Source: Vitellaria paradoxa (lineage: Eukaryota; Streptophyta; Magnoliopsida; Ericales; Sapotaceae). Taken from it: a DNA stretch of 64,000 bases. Made by a program: the position numbers and the translations under genes. The notes beneath the pieces are model-generated. The model was not told where the DNA came from. It ran no database searches and saw only the letters and a program-made list of their open reading frames with translations. Every line of letters begins with the position of its first letter. Position 1 is the stretch's first letter. Below are positions 14,590 to 26,340 of this stretch, piece by piece. The stretch covers positions 2,666,001 through 2,730,000 of the forward strand of contig CM034243.1 of NCBI GenBank assembly GCA_019916065.1. The letters are read 5' to 3'.

Positions 14590-15733
14590 GTGTGTGCTCC
14601 CGCGTGCGTGCGTGCGGGTGCTAGATGAGCCGACAGCAGAAAAGTTCAAGAAAATCCTTTGTTGGAACTAAGAAGTTTAAGGGATCGAAGTATATGCTAT
14701 TTTTTAAGTATCAACATCAAGGAGGTCATCCAGTGTGACCGAATATGTCTCATGAGAGCTTACATTTTCAGGTCCTATGATAATATCTTAGCACAAACAT
14801 ACAGTGACAGATCTTAGTTATGATAAGATATTCAGCACACATATCAATAATGTGTCAATAGACATCAGGCAGCAATAAGTTACACTGTTCCAAATTTCAA
14901 AACACGTCCTTTGAACAAATATTTTCAATTCAAATGAACCACGTGCAATACCTGCTTTCTGGAGATGGCACCACATCCTCAAACCAATAACGACTACTTT
15001 CACAATTGCCTTATCAAAAGACAAAAACATGAAAAATAAAAATAAAAATAGAAGGGACCAAATACTGGACCAATGTCACTTGAAGAGAATCGCAGTGTAT
15101 AAATTAAACTTTTGAATGCAATTACAAACCAGGGGTGCAAATTTAACCATGCAATTGAAATTTTCATTTTTCATTTGGGTAATTATCCTTGGACAAATTA
15201 AGTTAAGATCCAACATTTAATCTTTGGTTAATGATTGTACCCAAAAAACAAAAACACGCACACACACAATAAAATGCTCAAATTAATGTTCAATAACAAA
15301 TATAGCATTGATTTAGTAATACCTTGTGCAAGCTTTCGGGCCACTGGACTGGAACGTGGTACGCTTGGGGCGTCGGGATCAAGCAGAGCGCCGTCTCCTC
15401 CGGACGCGGGCAATGCCTTTCCCTATAATAATTCATCTCTCTACTAAGCTGACTGTTACGCCTCGGATCCTCACAGGGCATGTAATCGACGTAGTCAGCG
15501 GGGCACGACTCGATGGTCCGCTCGTGGCCGGCCTCCACAAGGGCCACCAGTCGCTGGTGCTGCCTCGGATCGGCGGTGGAACGGAGCAGCGACTGCCGCC
15601 CCGACGCCGCAAGGGAGTCTCCCAGCGGCGTGAAGACCATGAGGAGGAACAGCAGGACGACGCCGAAGAACGCGGCGATGATGAGATCCAGGATACCCCA
15701 TTGGCGCGCGTTGCGCTTGGATGATTGCCCCAT
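3184..15733 (-). CDS. QUA3: QUA3/PMT13-type pectin methyltransferase (Golgi)
   Basis: Seven coding exons on the minus strand, in transcript order: 15733-15323, 8927-8724, 8639-8429, 8342-8081, 7820-7446, 6562-6467, 3382-3184. They total 1758 nt, a 585-aa protein plus stop; all introns are GT-AG and phases agree. Seen: a short cytosolic N-terminus ([12 protein letters not shown]), one membrane segment at about residues 13-35, a cysteine-containing stem (YMPCEDPRR), the family motif FPGGGTMFP, the SAM-binding motif [15 protein letters not shown] split by intron 2, and a second [13 protein letters not shown] motif in the C-terminal half. The protein ends near ATKNS. It matches my recollection of Arabidopsis QUASIMODO3 (At4g00740, about 600 aa) along its whole length, including SLAASGRQ and [14 protein letters not shown] blocks. 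Family role: type II Golgi protein that methylesterifies homogalacturonan. Introns 1 (6.4 kb) and 6 (3.1 kb) are swollen by retroelements, but the reading frame is intact. Confidence 0.95.
4363..4450 (-). mobile_element. LINE-like 3' tail fragment in QUA3 intron 6
   Basis: Read on the minus strand, the sequence ends with AATGTATTACTTGTC followed by an A-run (T-run at about 4368-4385 on the plus strand). This is the usual look of a plant LINE 3' end: a short pre-tail of the type TTATTACTTATC, then poly(A). Only the tail is recognisable, with no coding part. Confidence 0.35.
4467..6360 (+). mobile_element. Internally deleted LTR retrotransposon in QUA3 intron 6
   Basis: Two diverged direct repeats look like LTRs: about 4467-4860 and 5954-6360. 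They share blocks such as TAGAAATTAATTT, GTAAAAATATTAT, TTAAATACT and GGTATATTCATCTTG/GGCATATTCATCTTG. The second starts TGATGTAAGACG directly after a purine-rich tract (AAAGAAGGGGAG), like a 3' LTR behind a polypurine tract, and ends TTCCACA. Only about 1.1 kb lies between them. Part of it (about 5290-5400) can be read as a gag-like stretch ([20 protein letters not shown]) typical of Ty3/gypsy gag, and the last internal bases resemble a gypsy pol end. Most of pol is missing. The left LTR boundary is uncertain. Confidence 0.55.
9390..9628 (-). repeat. 3' LTR of the copia element
   Basis: 239 bp, the downstream LTR in element orientation, directly abutting the polypurine tract at about 9629-9642. 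It differs from the other LTR by a short internal duplication and scattered substitutions. Confidence 0.9.
9927..13709 (-). pseudogene. Broken copia gag-pol reading frame
   Basis: Fragments run in the expected order on the minus strand. A gag N-terminus (13709-13371) has the [13 protein letters not shown] block. A CCHC zinc knuckle of the form C-x2-C-x4-H-x4-C lies near 12904-12945. Integrase core fragments (12126-11920) contain [13 protein letters not shown], and 11888-11151 contains the FLGYG block. The last stretch is 10580-9927, reverse transcriptase with the YVDD catalytic motif followed by RNase H with DANW and SSTEAKY. Stops and frame changes separate the pieces, including a stop right after the zinc knuckle, so no full polyprotein can be made. 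The RT/RNase H part is the longest surviving open stretch (217 codons). Confidence 0.9.
14090..14310 (-). repeat. 5' LTR of the copia element
   Basis: 221 bp, the upstream LTR in element orientation, directly abutting the tRNA-Met primer-binding site (about 14078-14089 read on the minus strand). Confidence 0.9.
14554..14588. repeat. (CT)n microsatellite
   Basis: An uninterrupted run of CT dinucleotides in QUA3 intron 1, followed by TGTG/GTGC-rich sequence to about 14615. Likely length-polymorphic. Confidence 0.9.
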
Positions 15734-15793
15734 ATCTATAGCTGTAACCGTACGATCTCACGAATTAAAGTTCTAATCATATATAGACGTTGA

Positions 15794-15824
<31 letters not shown>

Positions 15825-16030
15825 ACATGTGAAGTGTGATTTAGGTGAAGAAGTGAAGTCAAGTGAGTATGAAGATCTGAGCCTCTTGTTAAAACAGGAG
15901 CGCGCGTCAAGTCTGGAGGTGGAGAAAGATCTTGGTGGACTGGCGGTGTAAAAAAAAATAGTAACTGCAAGGGGTTGCTGGAGTTGCAGGTGAGAAAATC
16001 CAATGCAGGATAAATCAACGATCAAGATGT
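15734..16030 (-). promoter_or_regulatory. QUA3 5' UTR and proximal promoter region
   Basis: This region lies upstream of the QUA3 start codon. It contains an AT dinucleotide run at about 15793-15815 that could serve as a TATA-like region or be a simple microsatellite. No transcription start can be fixed from sequence alone. Confidence 0.35.
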
Positions 16031-18196
16031 GATTATATTAAATTTAATAGTCTTAATTTATTATAATAAAATTAAATTTAAAATAAAAATAAAAATTAAA
16101 TAAAATTTGATTGAAACATAATTAATGAAGAATATGAAAAGACACATCTTATTTTAATGTAATCATATCCTGGTCGTTAATTTATCTACTGTAGTTTGTA
16201 CAGTGAATTTTTTTACTACAACCTCCTGAAACCCTAACTACCGGGATTTCTAATGGTGTACCTATCAAATACTTCATTTTTTTTTTTTTGAGTTAATCAA
16301 ATACTTCAATTGAAAAACTATAAACGACACCAATTTTTTTGGGTGGGTAGTTTTTTATATTTTTAAATGATTTCATTTAATTTTTTTAAAATATGTGAAT
16401 AACATATTTAAGTATATCAAAATTTTGAATTTGGTTAAAAAAATATCACATAAGGTCAAAAAATTCTACAAAAATAATTAATTTTTTATTTTACCCGAGT
16501 TAATTTTTTTTTTCTTTTGATTGAGTAAAGATCTAGTCAATGATAAAGTGTTTAAATCTTGATGCTCTAAATCATATGTAAAAGAAAATATAAAAATATA
16601 AGATTTTTAAATTTTTACCGATCTAGATGTAAATTAAAATAAAAGTAATAATTTACGTATTTATCCACCTTTGTTACATTTTTCAATAAATTAATATTTA
16701 ATAAATGGTAGAGACCATAAATCACTAAAATAGTACTTCAACAATAAGAAAATATAATAGAATTCTCTTCTCTTATAAGTTACATGTTTAATTTTTGATC
16801 TATAATCTAAAGAAATCATTCTTATTAATTGAATTTTTGATAGGATTATAATACGACTTTCTTAATTGATAATTATGATTCAAACTGAATATTGTATGAG
16901 TGAAAATTGTTAATATCACATCCAACACAACAATAATTGTTATTGTATTAATTTTACGAAAAATTAAGAGTTCCTAAGATCGAACTAAAATATTATCGTA
17001 CCAAGTAAGATAATATCTCATTTGTAGCACTTTCTATATACATGAAGCTATATATGAGAGAACACATTCAACATAATAATAATTGTAATTGTATTAGTTT
17101 TGCGAAGAATTAAAGGCTCCTAATATCAAATTAGAACATGACCATACCAAATAGAGTTATTAAATATTATAATATTTCATTTGTGCACTTCCTATGTGCA
17201 TGAAGTCATACATGAGAAAACATGTTAGAATAAATCGTAGAACGATAAAATTTAAATTTCTCAAATTATATGAATCTTAATAGGACCTCTCTACTTATCA
17301 TCAACTAATTTTGAGTTCAACATTTTATCATAATTCAAAACTAATTCAAACTTAATACTAGTCCAACTCGTCAAAAGCTGCGTTTTAAATTAATTGTTAT
17401 AAGATAAGTCAAATTTAAATACAATGTATATTTCATTTAACTTCAAAGTCGATTCAAACTTGATTCTACCATATTACTAATGTGTAAAATAATCAAACAA
17501 GTTAAACTCGACTCGGCAACCTAAAAAAAAAAACCCAAGTTTGAGTTCGAGACTTGCAGCTCCAATACCAAGACCAGGACCAAATGGGTCTCAATGCAAA
17601 ATAGGAAGAAATGGCATCCACGGATTGGTCTGAAAAGCAGCACCCTTTTTGTTCTATACATTCCGACACACATGCACACCAAAAATAAATAAATAAATAA
17701 AATAAAGCACATAGATTTTATTTTGAAGCAATTTTTTTTTTTTTGTAATTTTTTAAATGTAAATAATATGCCTAAAACCTACCCAAAAACCAAATCAAAT
17801 TCAATTAAAAGAAAAACAAAATTACTGCTGCTTTAACATCCACAGCATCCCGTGCGAGTTCTCCAAACTTTTATTTTCATATTGAATTGGCAAAATCCCA
17901 GTTTGACATGTTCTGCTCTCAATCAATAGCAAAATAGCAGTAAAAAGGAGAACTAAGAAAAGAAACAAAAGGAAATATACATGGGCTGCAAGTATTATGG
18001 TCAACAACTGCAACTTGTTTAAATATCGGTGATTGTTGTGCCCACAAACACATCCTGTGTGCAAACCGCAGAACACGTCGAGCCCATTTCCCTTTTTTTC
18101 ATTTACCGTTTTGTTTTGACCACATCAATTGTCCTACTTACTAGCCCAATCTAATCAGGAAACCGCAGATGTCATAATTTTCTTCCAGTCCTAAAT
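16031..18196. other. Intergenic region between QUA3 and CSN1
   Basis: No gene found. It holds one end of a MITE family (about 16180-16240, see the 42066-42592 entry), a tandem duplication (about 16918-17223), and AT-rich filler. The portion just above 17820 up to 18196 is less AT-rich and probably includes the CSN1 3' UTR. Confidence 0.55.
16918..17223 (+). repeat. Tandem duplication of about 150 bp
   Basis: Two diverged copies lie head to tail. The first begins CACATCCAACACAACAATAA near 16918 and the second begins CACATTCAACATAATAATAA near 17063. Both continue with AATTGT-ATTGTATTA, a GAATTAA/AAATTAA block, CCTAA, and end with CATGAAG...ATGAGA-AACA. Confidence 0.65.
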
Positions 18197-21100
18197 TCAA
18201 GATTTTCTTGATGCCCTCTGGTTATAATCATGCTTTATGAGGCTTGCTCTCAGCAACATGGCCCTGACATCCCGATCAAATTCGCTGCCGGTCTGCATAA
18301 CACGCTGGAATGTAGCATTCCTCTGATCCGCATGCCGTGCATAGAGAATTTTGTTGTGGGAGTCAATACGAGCCTGCACGGACACCAGACCGTTATTAAT
18401 AAAAGCATCATCACGACTGAGTTTGGACATTCTCGAGACCTATAACTCTTCCCAGACCCTATCACCAAGGAAATCAGATTAATTATTTTGCCATGCTTGA
18501 GCTCATTGGCACCCAATCAAGACTTGCATGTTCCGCATTAATTGTGAACATCATTTTCTTCATCAGGCCTAATGTCTCCAAACATCCCCGGCCCCCGAAA
18601 GAATAAAAAAAAAAAAAAAACAATTACAAATTAAAAAAAAAAATCATTAGCCAAAACAATACCTCTTTTTTTTGAAATCCTCGTTTGGTAACGTTTTTAT
18701 TTTCTGTTTTTCTATTTATATTTTTAAAATTTTGTAAACTAACAACAGAAACATGTTTATTAAATCTGTTTATATTTTTTTGTTTCCAAAAAAAATGAAA
18801 ACTTAAAAAAATAAACAAAAATATATATATATTTTTTCACTCTTTTGTTTTTGTAGCAAACATTTTCTCAATTTTTGCTGCATCATATTAAAATAAATTA
18901 TTTTATTCATTTTATCAAACCAAAAACTAATTAAATTATTATTTAATATATTTTATTAAATTCAATTCATATTTTAAAAACTAATAAAATTAAATATTTT
19001 ATGAAAATGAAAAATTGATAATTATAAAAAAAAGTTACATTTCCAAACACAGTTTCAATTTTCATTTCCCAAAAAAAATAAATAATAAATAAGCGCAACA
19101 GAAAACTAAACATAAATAGATAAATATACACAGAAAAACGACATTACCAAACGGCCCTGAAGTCCAGCAACTAGGTGTTTTTTTTTTTTTTTCCAATGCT
19201 TTAGCTATTTTTGTATACGTGTTGTATACAGGGTCGCACCCCCATGGCACTTGGAATCTAACACTCTTTTACTTTTTTTTGGGGGGGGGGGGGGGGGGAG
19301 GGGGGAGTACCTGTATTTGGTTGTCAGTAATTAAAGCTTCAAGCTCTTTCTCAAGACCCGCAACACTTGTTTTGAAAGCATTCGCCATCATCCGGAGATC
19401 AACCGACACAAATGGGTGAGTATATTGTATGAGGGCTTTGTGACGAATTTCATCATACAGAGTCTCAACGTGATCATGCAAATGGATATCAAGCAGCAGG
19501 TTTGCTTTAAGATTTCCAAGGTATTCCAGACAGGAAGCATAATGGCTGCAACGCGAATAGAAAAAGTGCATATTGAAATATGAAGTACTGAAAAAAGATA
19601 GTAATCAGATAGGCATTCCTGTATGAAGTATGCACAAATAATAAGATAAAACATTAAAGTTTAAATAAAATGATTACTCGTTTAAATGTAGAATGACCGT
19701 CAATAAGTTGGTGAAAATTTTATTCTTTAATAATATGATTACTAGTTTAAATGTAGAATGACCAACAATAAGTTAGTGAAAAATAATGGTGGGTAATGAT
19801 GAAAAAGAATAAAAATAACTTGAACCCCCATAAAAGGCAAAATCCCATGTTTATCTAAAGAAGCTACAAGCAGCTCAGCTTCACATTAAGAAATTGGTAT
19901 CAGGCTGAATTAGAAACCAGTACAAATTTCCTCTCAAAAATAGCACTAACTGTGGTGATTGCACCCACAATGTGCCCTTGTTCACCATTCCAACTTAGGC
20001 AGCAAAGAGGCCAGAGAAACCCCATTGTGTCCCATTTTTTGTGTGGGGGTTTGTGCACGCGCGTGTTGTTGTTGCCATTTTGGTTTTATGTTTTTTTTTC
20101 CCCCCTCCTCCCTATTTTGTGTTTTTTTTTTTTTTTTGGGAGGGGGGTTGAAGGGGTGTTCAAGTACAACATGGTGGAATGGAGGGTTGTTTGCCATCCA
20201 GTTAAACGGGCATTTGTATCGATACACTTCGATACTGCCTTGTTGGGTAAGTGATTGTGGAGATTTGCAACAAAAAAGAGGGGTGTTCAAGTAAAAATTG
20301 GTGGAATGAAGGGTTGTTTGCCATCCAGTTAAAAGGGATATTTGTATTAGAAATTTGATACATTTCAATACTGCCTTGTCAGGTAAGTGATTGTGGAGAC
20401 TTGCAACAAAAAAAGGATAAATTGTGATGCAGAGTAATCTCCTTTACATTTGGCTTGGATTGGAGTGGTTGGAGTTCAGGGAGGGCAATGAAAGGATGGA
20501 GTTGGCCTGTGGAGAGGGATCATTCAATGTTGGGAGGGGGTTAAGGAGTATATTCTTTAGAATGTTGGAAACAGTGAACACATCGAACTTTGGGGTTTCA
20601 ATTGGCTTGCTGAGGGTAGGTTGAAGGAGATTTGACCATTGATCTTGCAGTGGATAAGGATGTGTAGATCCTGCACTGAACAAGGATGTGACTGTGGCTA
20701 ACTGCATGCAACTCCTTGGAATTAAGACAATTCGGAGATCCACAATAGAGATGGGAAGGGGGAAAAAAGGGTTGTTTGGTTACTCACAAAATCTGGTGTG
20801 GTGGAGGTGAAGTCCTTGTACAAATCATTGATAGGAAGAATGGAGGTGAATTTCCCATGGAGGAAGATTTGAGGGATAGGAGTCACTGAGTGGCGTTATT
20901 TATTTAGTGTATGGTGCAAGAAAGGATCCTATCTATTGACAATCTTCAGTAGAGAGGACATACTTTAGTCAATAGGTGTTGTTAGTGCAAAGAAAAAAGG
21001 GAATGCATTGATAACATACACAAGGGAATGCATTGATCACACACACACTGCCAGTGGACGAAGTACTTGTGGGACTTAATGCTATCCTGTTTTAAAATGC

Positions 21101-24100
21101 TCCTAAAGGATGTCAAGGTGATGTTTATTTCTTGGTGGGGGATTATTTGCAAGAGATATGGAGGAGCAAGGTTGGCGAGTTACTCTTTTTTGTTTATTTT
21201 GGTTGATATGAAAGGAGAAAAATAGAAAAACAATTCAAGGGAAAGAATTGTTGTTATACGAAGTTCTTTTTTATCTACACCGTATAGTTGGTTAAAAGGG
21301 GATATACAGCCAAATACAAATCATTCTTTTGACTTTTGTGGAGAGTACTTGTGGGGTAGGGTTTGGCTAGTTTTTGGCTGGCATTCTCCTAATGCCTCTT
21401 AAATAAAGTTTATTTACTTATCAAAAAAAAGAAAGATAAACAAATAATGGGTTGAATAAACAAAAATACAACTAAAGGAGTAAATTTTCTATGCAAGTTC
21501 TGAGGTTCTGCAACGGTGTATTTGACAGCACGTGGCAACATATGCCAGACCCTTTCTGTATAGCCTGTATCTGAGAAGGGAGCAAGATCAGTTTGATGGA
21601 GGAGCTTCCTGATGCGGTCAGAAATAAACTTGCATTTCATTGCACATGATACGTCCATGGAACGTCAGGAGGAAACATTAAGGCTTCACATAATTTCGTT
21701 TTCCTGTTTGGTTTGGAGTAGGAAAGTTCAGCTCATCCAACAGTACAATTCCCTCAAGGCATCCGTATAATCTTGGAAATCTGATTGACAAGATGGACCA
21801 GAAGCCAACTAGGAATAGAATCACGCAAAACCCCCGAAAAAGTCAAGCATTTTTTCCCCAAGTACAATCACAGATACAGAGATAGTTCTATGCACCAAAT
21901 TCACCAGTTACAGAATATCCTCGATAAAATAATAGCATTTGGACCAAGAAAATTATTAATTAAGCAATATATCAACTAATCAATAAATTAATAAAACTTT
22001 TAATTTATGGAAGTAACTACCTTCCATGTACAATACATTTCCTTATTTTGCTAGGTCCATGTATTATTTTAACCAAGTAAAGTTCATGAATGTATTTATT
22101 ATTTCCAATTACATCGTACATTGTTCAATGCATTACATTATTCACTTTTATGTACATTTAACCAAGCAAAAATTCTATTTAAATAAACATAGACCATAAC
22201 AAAACACATCATACAACAAGGGCTTCTCATCTTAGAGGTGTAAAGAAATCAACAATGATAGATGAGTGCAAGACACTGTCTTACTAATCAGTTCCATATG
22301 CATTAGAGTATCGAAAATTATTAATTTATGCAGTTTTTTATATAATGTATTATCTTATCAATTTAGCAAAGTATTAATTTAGCGCATTGGCCCCAAGTCA
22401 GGACCAGCCAAAAATATTATTTAAAGGAGGTTATTAATTAATGGGGTATTGCTTTATTGAAGTTATACTATATTTCCTCAAACAAAATAAATTAGAAGAC
22501 AAATTATTCCACTCAATAACACTTCCGTGAGCAGCAACATTACTACTGTCTTCAGCCAAGTTCAATTTAGCAACAAAACCACATCTTTTAACTACATCAA
22601 CTGCCAACAAGTCAAAGAGTGAAAAAGAGAAAGAAAGGGATTACATTTAAGGCCATGTCAAGTTACCTTGAATAAAAGTCGTGAACAAGCTCCCTAACTT
22701 CAGGCACCACCTCTAAGAAATTCCGGAAGTTGAGATTGTCTATAACTTTGTTCTGCAAAATAGAAACATCAAATTAGAAAGTGACCTCAGAATTTCCATA
22801 TTTCATTTTGGAGAAAAAAGAAAGTAAAGAAAAAAGAAACACTTATGAGACAGCCAGCAAAGTTACCTTAAGCTCTGTTCTGTCAAAACTTGCGAGTGCA
22901 CAAAGCCCCCCGTATGTTGCAATGTCTTGGGGTGCAATCACTTCCTCGTAGTTGTTCCCCAATTCAATGCCTGTCTCTAAGAACTACACGTATACAAAAG
23001 ACATCATATCATGAGCCCAAATCAAAAGACCAACCCAATTAGAAGGCAATGGACTTCATTTTTGCCCCCGATAACATAATCCAATCTATAATGGCAGAGC
23101 AAGGGACGACAGGTTCATACTTTTACAAATATAACTCGGGGTATGAATTAGTAGTAAATCTTTTCTTTTAATATATAATAAGGGTGTCCCCACCTTGGTT
23201 GGGACTAACAAATTACTACTATAGTTGGGACCAAGGGAGGACTAATAAATTACTACTATATACACTTTGTATTACTTATACAGCAAGCACCATTACTTCA
23301 GAAGAACATATAAGGTAAATTTCATATGCCAAGGTATGCTGCAAGTAAAGCAAGAACATGAATGCTAAGAGAACTAAGGATATTAAGATGTATGTAAAAA
23401 CCAAGAGCAGGTGAGGTAGCAAACCTTACGAGCAGCTAGCTTGTACTTTTTAGACTCCAATAAAGCCAATCCTGCAGCAGCTCGTAGTTTTGCAACTGTA
23501 ACAGGTTCCAAGGCATCTGGGTTTTGCTCTGCTTTTCCAACATAGCTTGAAACGTGCGTGAACTGACCCATCTCAATGCTGACTAAAATAGCATTCAAAC
23601 ACATATGAATTATGTGCTTTGATGTTGTACAATAGTCACGAGTGCGAACGTAATTCTTAAATGCATCTCCAAGTGCACCATGAGCATAGTAAAAATCGCC
23701 AAAATCATTGTAACCCATTCTAATGCTTTCTTTTATCAAATTTGTCTGCAATAAAAGGGAATAAAGTTAAGACAATAACAAAATATTGCATTTTATAAAT
23801 AGCAGAAATACCAGAAAAATAAAATGGATATTATGAGTGTATGACTTACAGTTAGGCATGTAACCAAAGACAACTTTGATTCTATTACACAAGTTCAACA
23901 ATCAAAGCAACTTATGCCAACCATCTAGAGATTGACTAACATTTATTTTCCGCTAATAAATGTCACCAAGAATGAAAATCAAAGACAGCATTGCCAAATT
24001 GACATGCAGAAAATTAATAGCTATAAAAGTTTTATCACACCAAAATCATCAAAAAATAAAATTGTGCAGAACCCACTGTCAGACCACACATGCTGAGTGC

Positions 24101-26209
24101 TTCTAATGATGGCAATACACAAGCTGGGATTAAGAGGCATATTTCTAATCAAATAAAACTTGGTCTGTGAAAGCACACCCTCAGAAACATGGAAAATTAT
24201 GCAGAAAGAGTTATCCCTCTGTGACCTTATCCATGTCTAGTAAATGCTTGATACACTCACAGGTGCATGTCAAACACATTAAAGGTTTATGCAATGCATA
24301 TGGGATGACTTGACCATATTGAAAACCTGGAAGGCACATTATCAAGTATATAGCCAGCTTCTCAAGTCTTTTTTCTTTTTTCCTTGACAAATAAAAAGTT
24401 ATTAAAAAGGCACCAGGAAGAAGCCATCCAATTACAAAAACTCCTTACTAAATCTCAAACTCAAATATAATATGCCCGTTAAGAGGAGGGGGGGACTCTG
24501 TCTATCCACTTCCCTATGCCCAAAGATCTATTAATACAAAATAGACATAAATGTTCTATAATATCTACAATGAAATTTAATCCTTGAAAAAATCTTCTAT
24601 TCCTTTCAACCCAAATCATCCAAACCAAACCAAAAGCATCAATTCTTCAAACTTTCCTCTTCCTTTTTGAAAAGTGAATACCCACTAAGCCGCAGACATA
24701 TGCTTCACAAACCTGGTTCCTTACCCCGCAAAAATTCATCTATACAAAGTAAACATAAAAATGCTTTACAATCCATGCAAAGAAAATTCAATGACTTCAA
24801 AAGATCTTCTATTAGTTTCTACCTAATCATCCAAGCCAAGCAAAAAGAACCAATTCTCCTAACTTTCCACTTTGCTTTTGAAATGTGAATAGTCCATCAA
24901 GCTGCAAGCATCTGATCCGCAAATCCATGTATTCTCTCTATTTTTAGATGTTACCACGTTAACAACGCAAGTGTACAATTTTTCCATCCACCCAGACCTT
25001 CATAGTCATCCCAAGAATTTAAAAAAAAAAAACCTCCTCCACATTAAGACAGATCCTAGATACTGAAACTCTTCTAAGAACAAGACTACTCAATACTACA
25101 AGATTAAACTCATAGCAGTTAGAATTGACAAATCATATGGCTCAGATAAACTGAGAACAAAGTCAATCAATCCTAACCCCTTGATGCCAATTCCAAAGAA
25201 ACCTCATTAAACACTATTCAAAAACATTCAGAAGAAATCCACTAAAAGCACCCAATAAACACCCCTAAAACTTCACCTTAAACAAACTTTTTTCTTTCGG
25301 ATGAAATACTTCTTTGACAAGGTGCTTCACCTTACACATACAAATACATAAAAGTGCTTAAAAAAAATCATTATTCACAGTAAAAGAACTCCGACCCAAA
25401 ACTGAACAACTCTTCCGAGAATATCACTAATGACCCAATATAAAGTTCCAAAACCCATATCAATTTATTCACTAGAAGAAAAATCACACTTATAAGTTCA
25501 ACCACAGAAAATCAATCCCACAACCCTACGCACCAAGAGCAATCATTAAACACCAGTCAGAAACAATCCAAAGGCAATTCCATTCAAAACCCCAACAAAC
25601 CGTTCATGAATATCAGTCACCACACTCCCTCACAACCTACACGAATTTGCTCACACATGCACAAACACAGCACAACGTATAAGCATTGGCCTCACTTATA
25701 CCCACGAGTCCCTTCAAATTTAAACCACTTCAATCAACACATAGATATATACAGAGATACAGGCAAACTACGGAACAGCTGATAAAACAACATTGAAAAC
25801 TTCAAAAATTAAAGCATACCCTGTAGGCATTGAGTTCATTCTCAAGCTTCTCCTTCCTCTGCTCGGCCCTGCGGTCGACTGCCTCGGTCCAAGCCGGGTC
25901 GGGCCCGTAATTGGGACCCAACCGGCCATCAATCTTCTGAACGACTTCCCGGAAGAGCTGCGTGTTCTCGCCCTTCTTGATCTCGTCATAGGCCATTCGC
26001 AGCGCCTCCAGCTGCATCGAGACGGCGTCGCAGTGGTCGGCGATGAAGAGGAGGCGAGTGATCTTGGTGCGGCCGCTATAGAGGGCAGCGTAGCCTTCGA
26101 TGTCAAGCTGCACTCCGTTGATGATTGGGCGGTGACGCCGGGCATCGTCGCCGCCGTTGGCGTAGATCTCGTCTATCATCGCTGCCGAAGCTTCGTCTTC
26201 GCCATCCAT
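18197..26209 (-). CDS. CSN1: COP9 signalosome subunit 1
   Basis: Six coding exons on the minus strand in transcript order: 26209-25820, 23745-23425, 22983-22867, 22752-22667, 19545-19311, 18373-18197. They total 1326 nt, which is 441 aa plus stop, the same length I recall for Arabidopsis CSN1/FUS6. All introns are GT-AG and all phases agree. Diagnostic blocks seen: [128 protein letters not shown] and the C-terminal [13 protein letters not shown]. The middle is the helical-repeat region and the part from about residue 240 to 400 is the PCI domain. Role: scaffold subunit of the CSN complex, which removes NEDD8 from cullins; in Arabidopsis, loss gives the fusca/constitutive photomorphogenic phenotype. 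Introns 1 and 4 (2.1 and 3.1 kb) carry LINE debris. No lesion is seen in the coding sequence. Confidence 0.97.
18682..19154. mobile_element. MITE-like inverted-repeat element in CSN1 intron 5
   Basis: The left end CGTTTGGTAACG-TTTTTATTTTCTG pairs with the right end ...CGACATTACCAAACGG read in reverse. Subsequent bases on both arms keep pairing loosely (GTTTTTCT). The interior is AT-rich with no reading frame. The possible target duplication is unclear. Confidence 0.55.
19281..19305 (-). repeat. Homopolymer G/C tract beside a CSN1 splice donor
   Basis: On the plus strand, 18 G are followed by A and then G6. Read in gene direction, the intron 5 donor CAG|GTACT is followed within five bases by C6-T-C18 and then an A-run. 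The length is likely to vary between alleles and to be error-prone in assemblies. Confidence 0.85.
20150..20415 (+). repeat. Tandem duplication in CSN1 intron 4
   Basis: Two adjacent copies of about 130 bp share GGGGTGTTCAAGTA, GGTGGAATG-AGGGTTGTTTG, CCATCCAGTTAAA, ATACTGCCTTGT and GGTAAGTGATTGTGGAGA-TTGCAACAAAAAA. The first is about 20150-20276 and the second about 20280-20415. Confidence 0.8.
20430..21432 (+). mobile_element. LINE 3' fragment in CSN1 intron 4
   Basis: The stretch ends with CTCTTAAATAAAGTTTATTTACTTATC and an A-run at 21422-21429, the standard 3' end of many plant L1-type LINEs. The preceding kilobase is G-rich on the plus strand, unlike its surroundings, and has no long frame, which fits a decayed LINE body. 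The left boundary is a guess. Confidence 0.5.
21481..21658 (-). other. Unidentified coding-like fragment in CSN1 intron 4
   Basis: A minus-strand open stretch starting at 21658 reads like real protein (residues such as [16 protein letters not shown] and [20 protein letters not shown]) with balanced codon use, before it runs into low-complexity sequence below about 21480. It is not part of CSN1, because exons 4 and 5 join in phase without it. I do not recognise the family. It may be a captured or retrotransposed exon fragment next to the LINE tail that ends at about 21432, or chance. Confidence 0.3.
24365..25050 (-). mobile_element. LINE-derived fragment with internal duplication in CSN1 intron 1
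   Basis: Read on the minus strand, it ends with a LINE-type 3' terminus (GGTGCCTTTTTAATAAC, TTTTTATTTGTCAAGG, then A-rich). Upstream of that in element orientation, two diverged copies of about 190 bp are visible on the plus strand (about 24540-24720 and 24745-24935). They share ACATAAA-ATG-TTTA/CTATAAT, AAATCTTCTATT, ATCATCCAA-CCAA and TGAATA-CCA-TAAGC-GCA. No intact frame. Confidence 0.5.
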
Positions 26210-26340
26210 CGTTGTGTAGTAGAGTTAGGGTTTTAGGGCCTCCCCCGCTGTCTCTCTCTCTCTCCCTCCCCACTCGCAGCGCCCTCTGTTCGTCCGTGAA
26301 CTCTATCGAAACGGAACGAAATAAAAAAACAAAGTTGGAC
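26210..26340 (-). promoter_or_regulatory. CSN1 5' UTR/core promoter with telo-box
   Basis: Directly upstream of the CSN1 start codon, read on the minus strand, is AAACCCTAA (26225-26233). This telo-box is common just downstream of the start site in constitutively expressed plant genes. It is preceded by a GA-rich run (CT on the plus strand, about 26249-26268). The position suits a broadly expressed, TATA-less promoter. The motif match is seen; its function is inferred. Confidence 0.45.

Noticed and set aside
15326..15776. Long GC-rich open frames on the plus strand opposite QUA3 exon 1
   Set aside because: They are antisense shadows of the genuine exon (15323-15733), which carries the QUA3 family sequence and correct splice phase.
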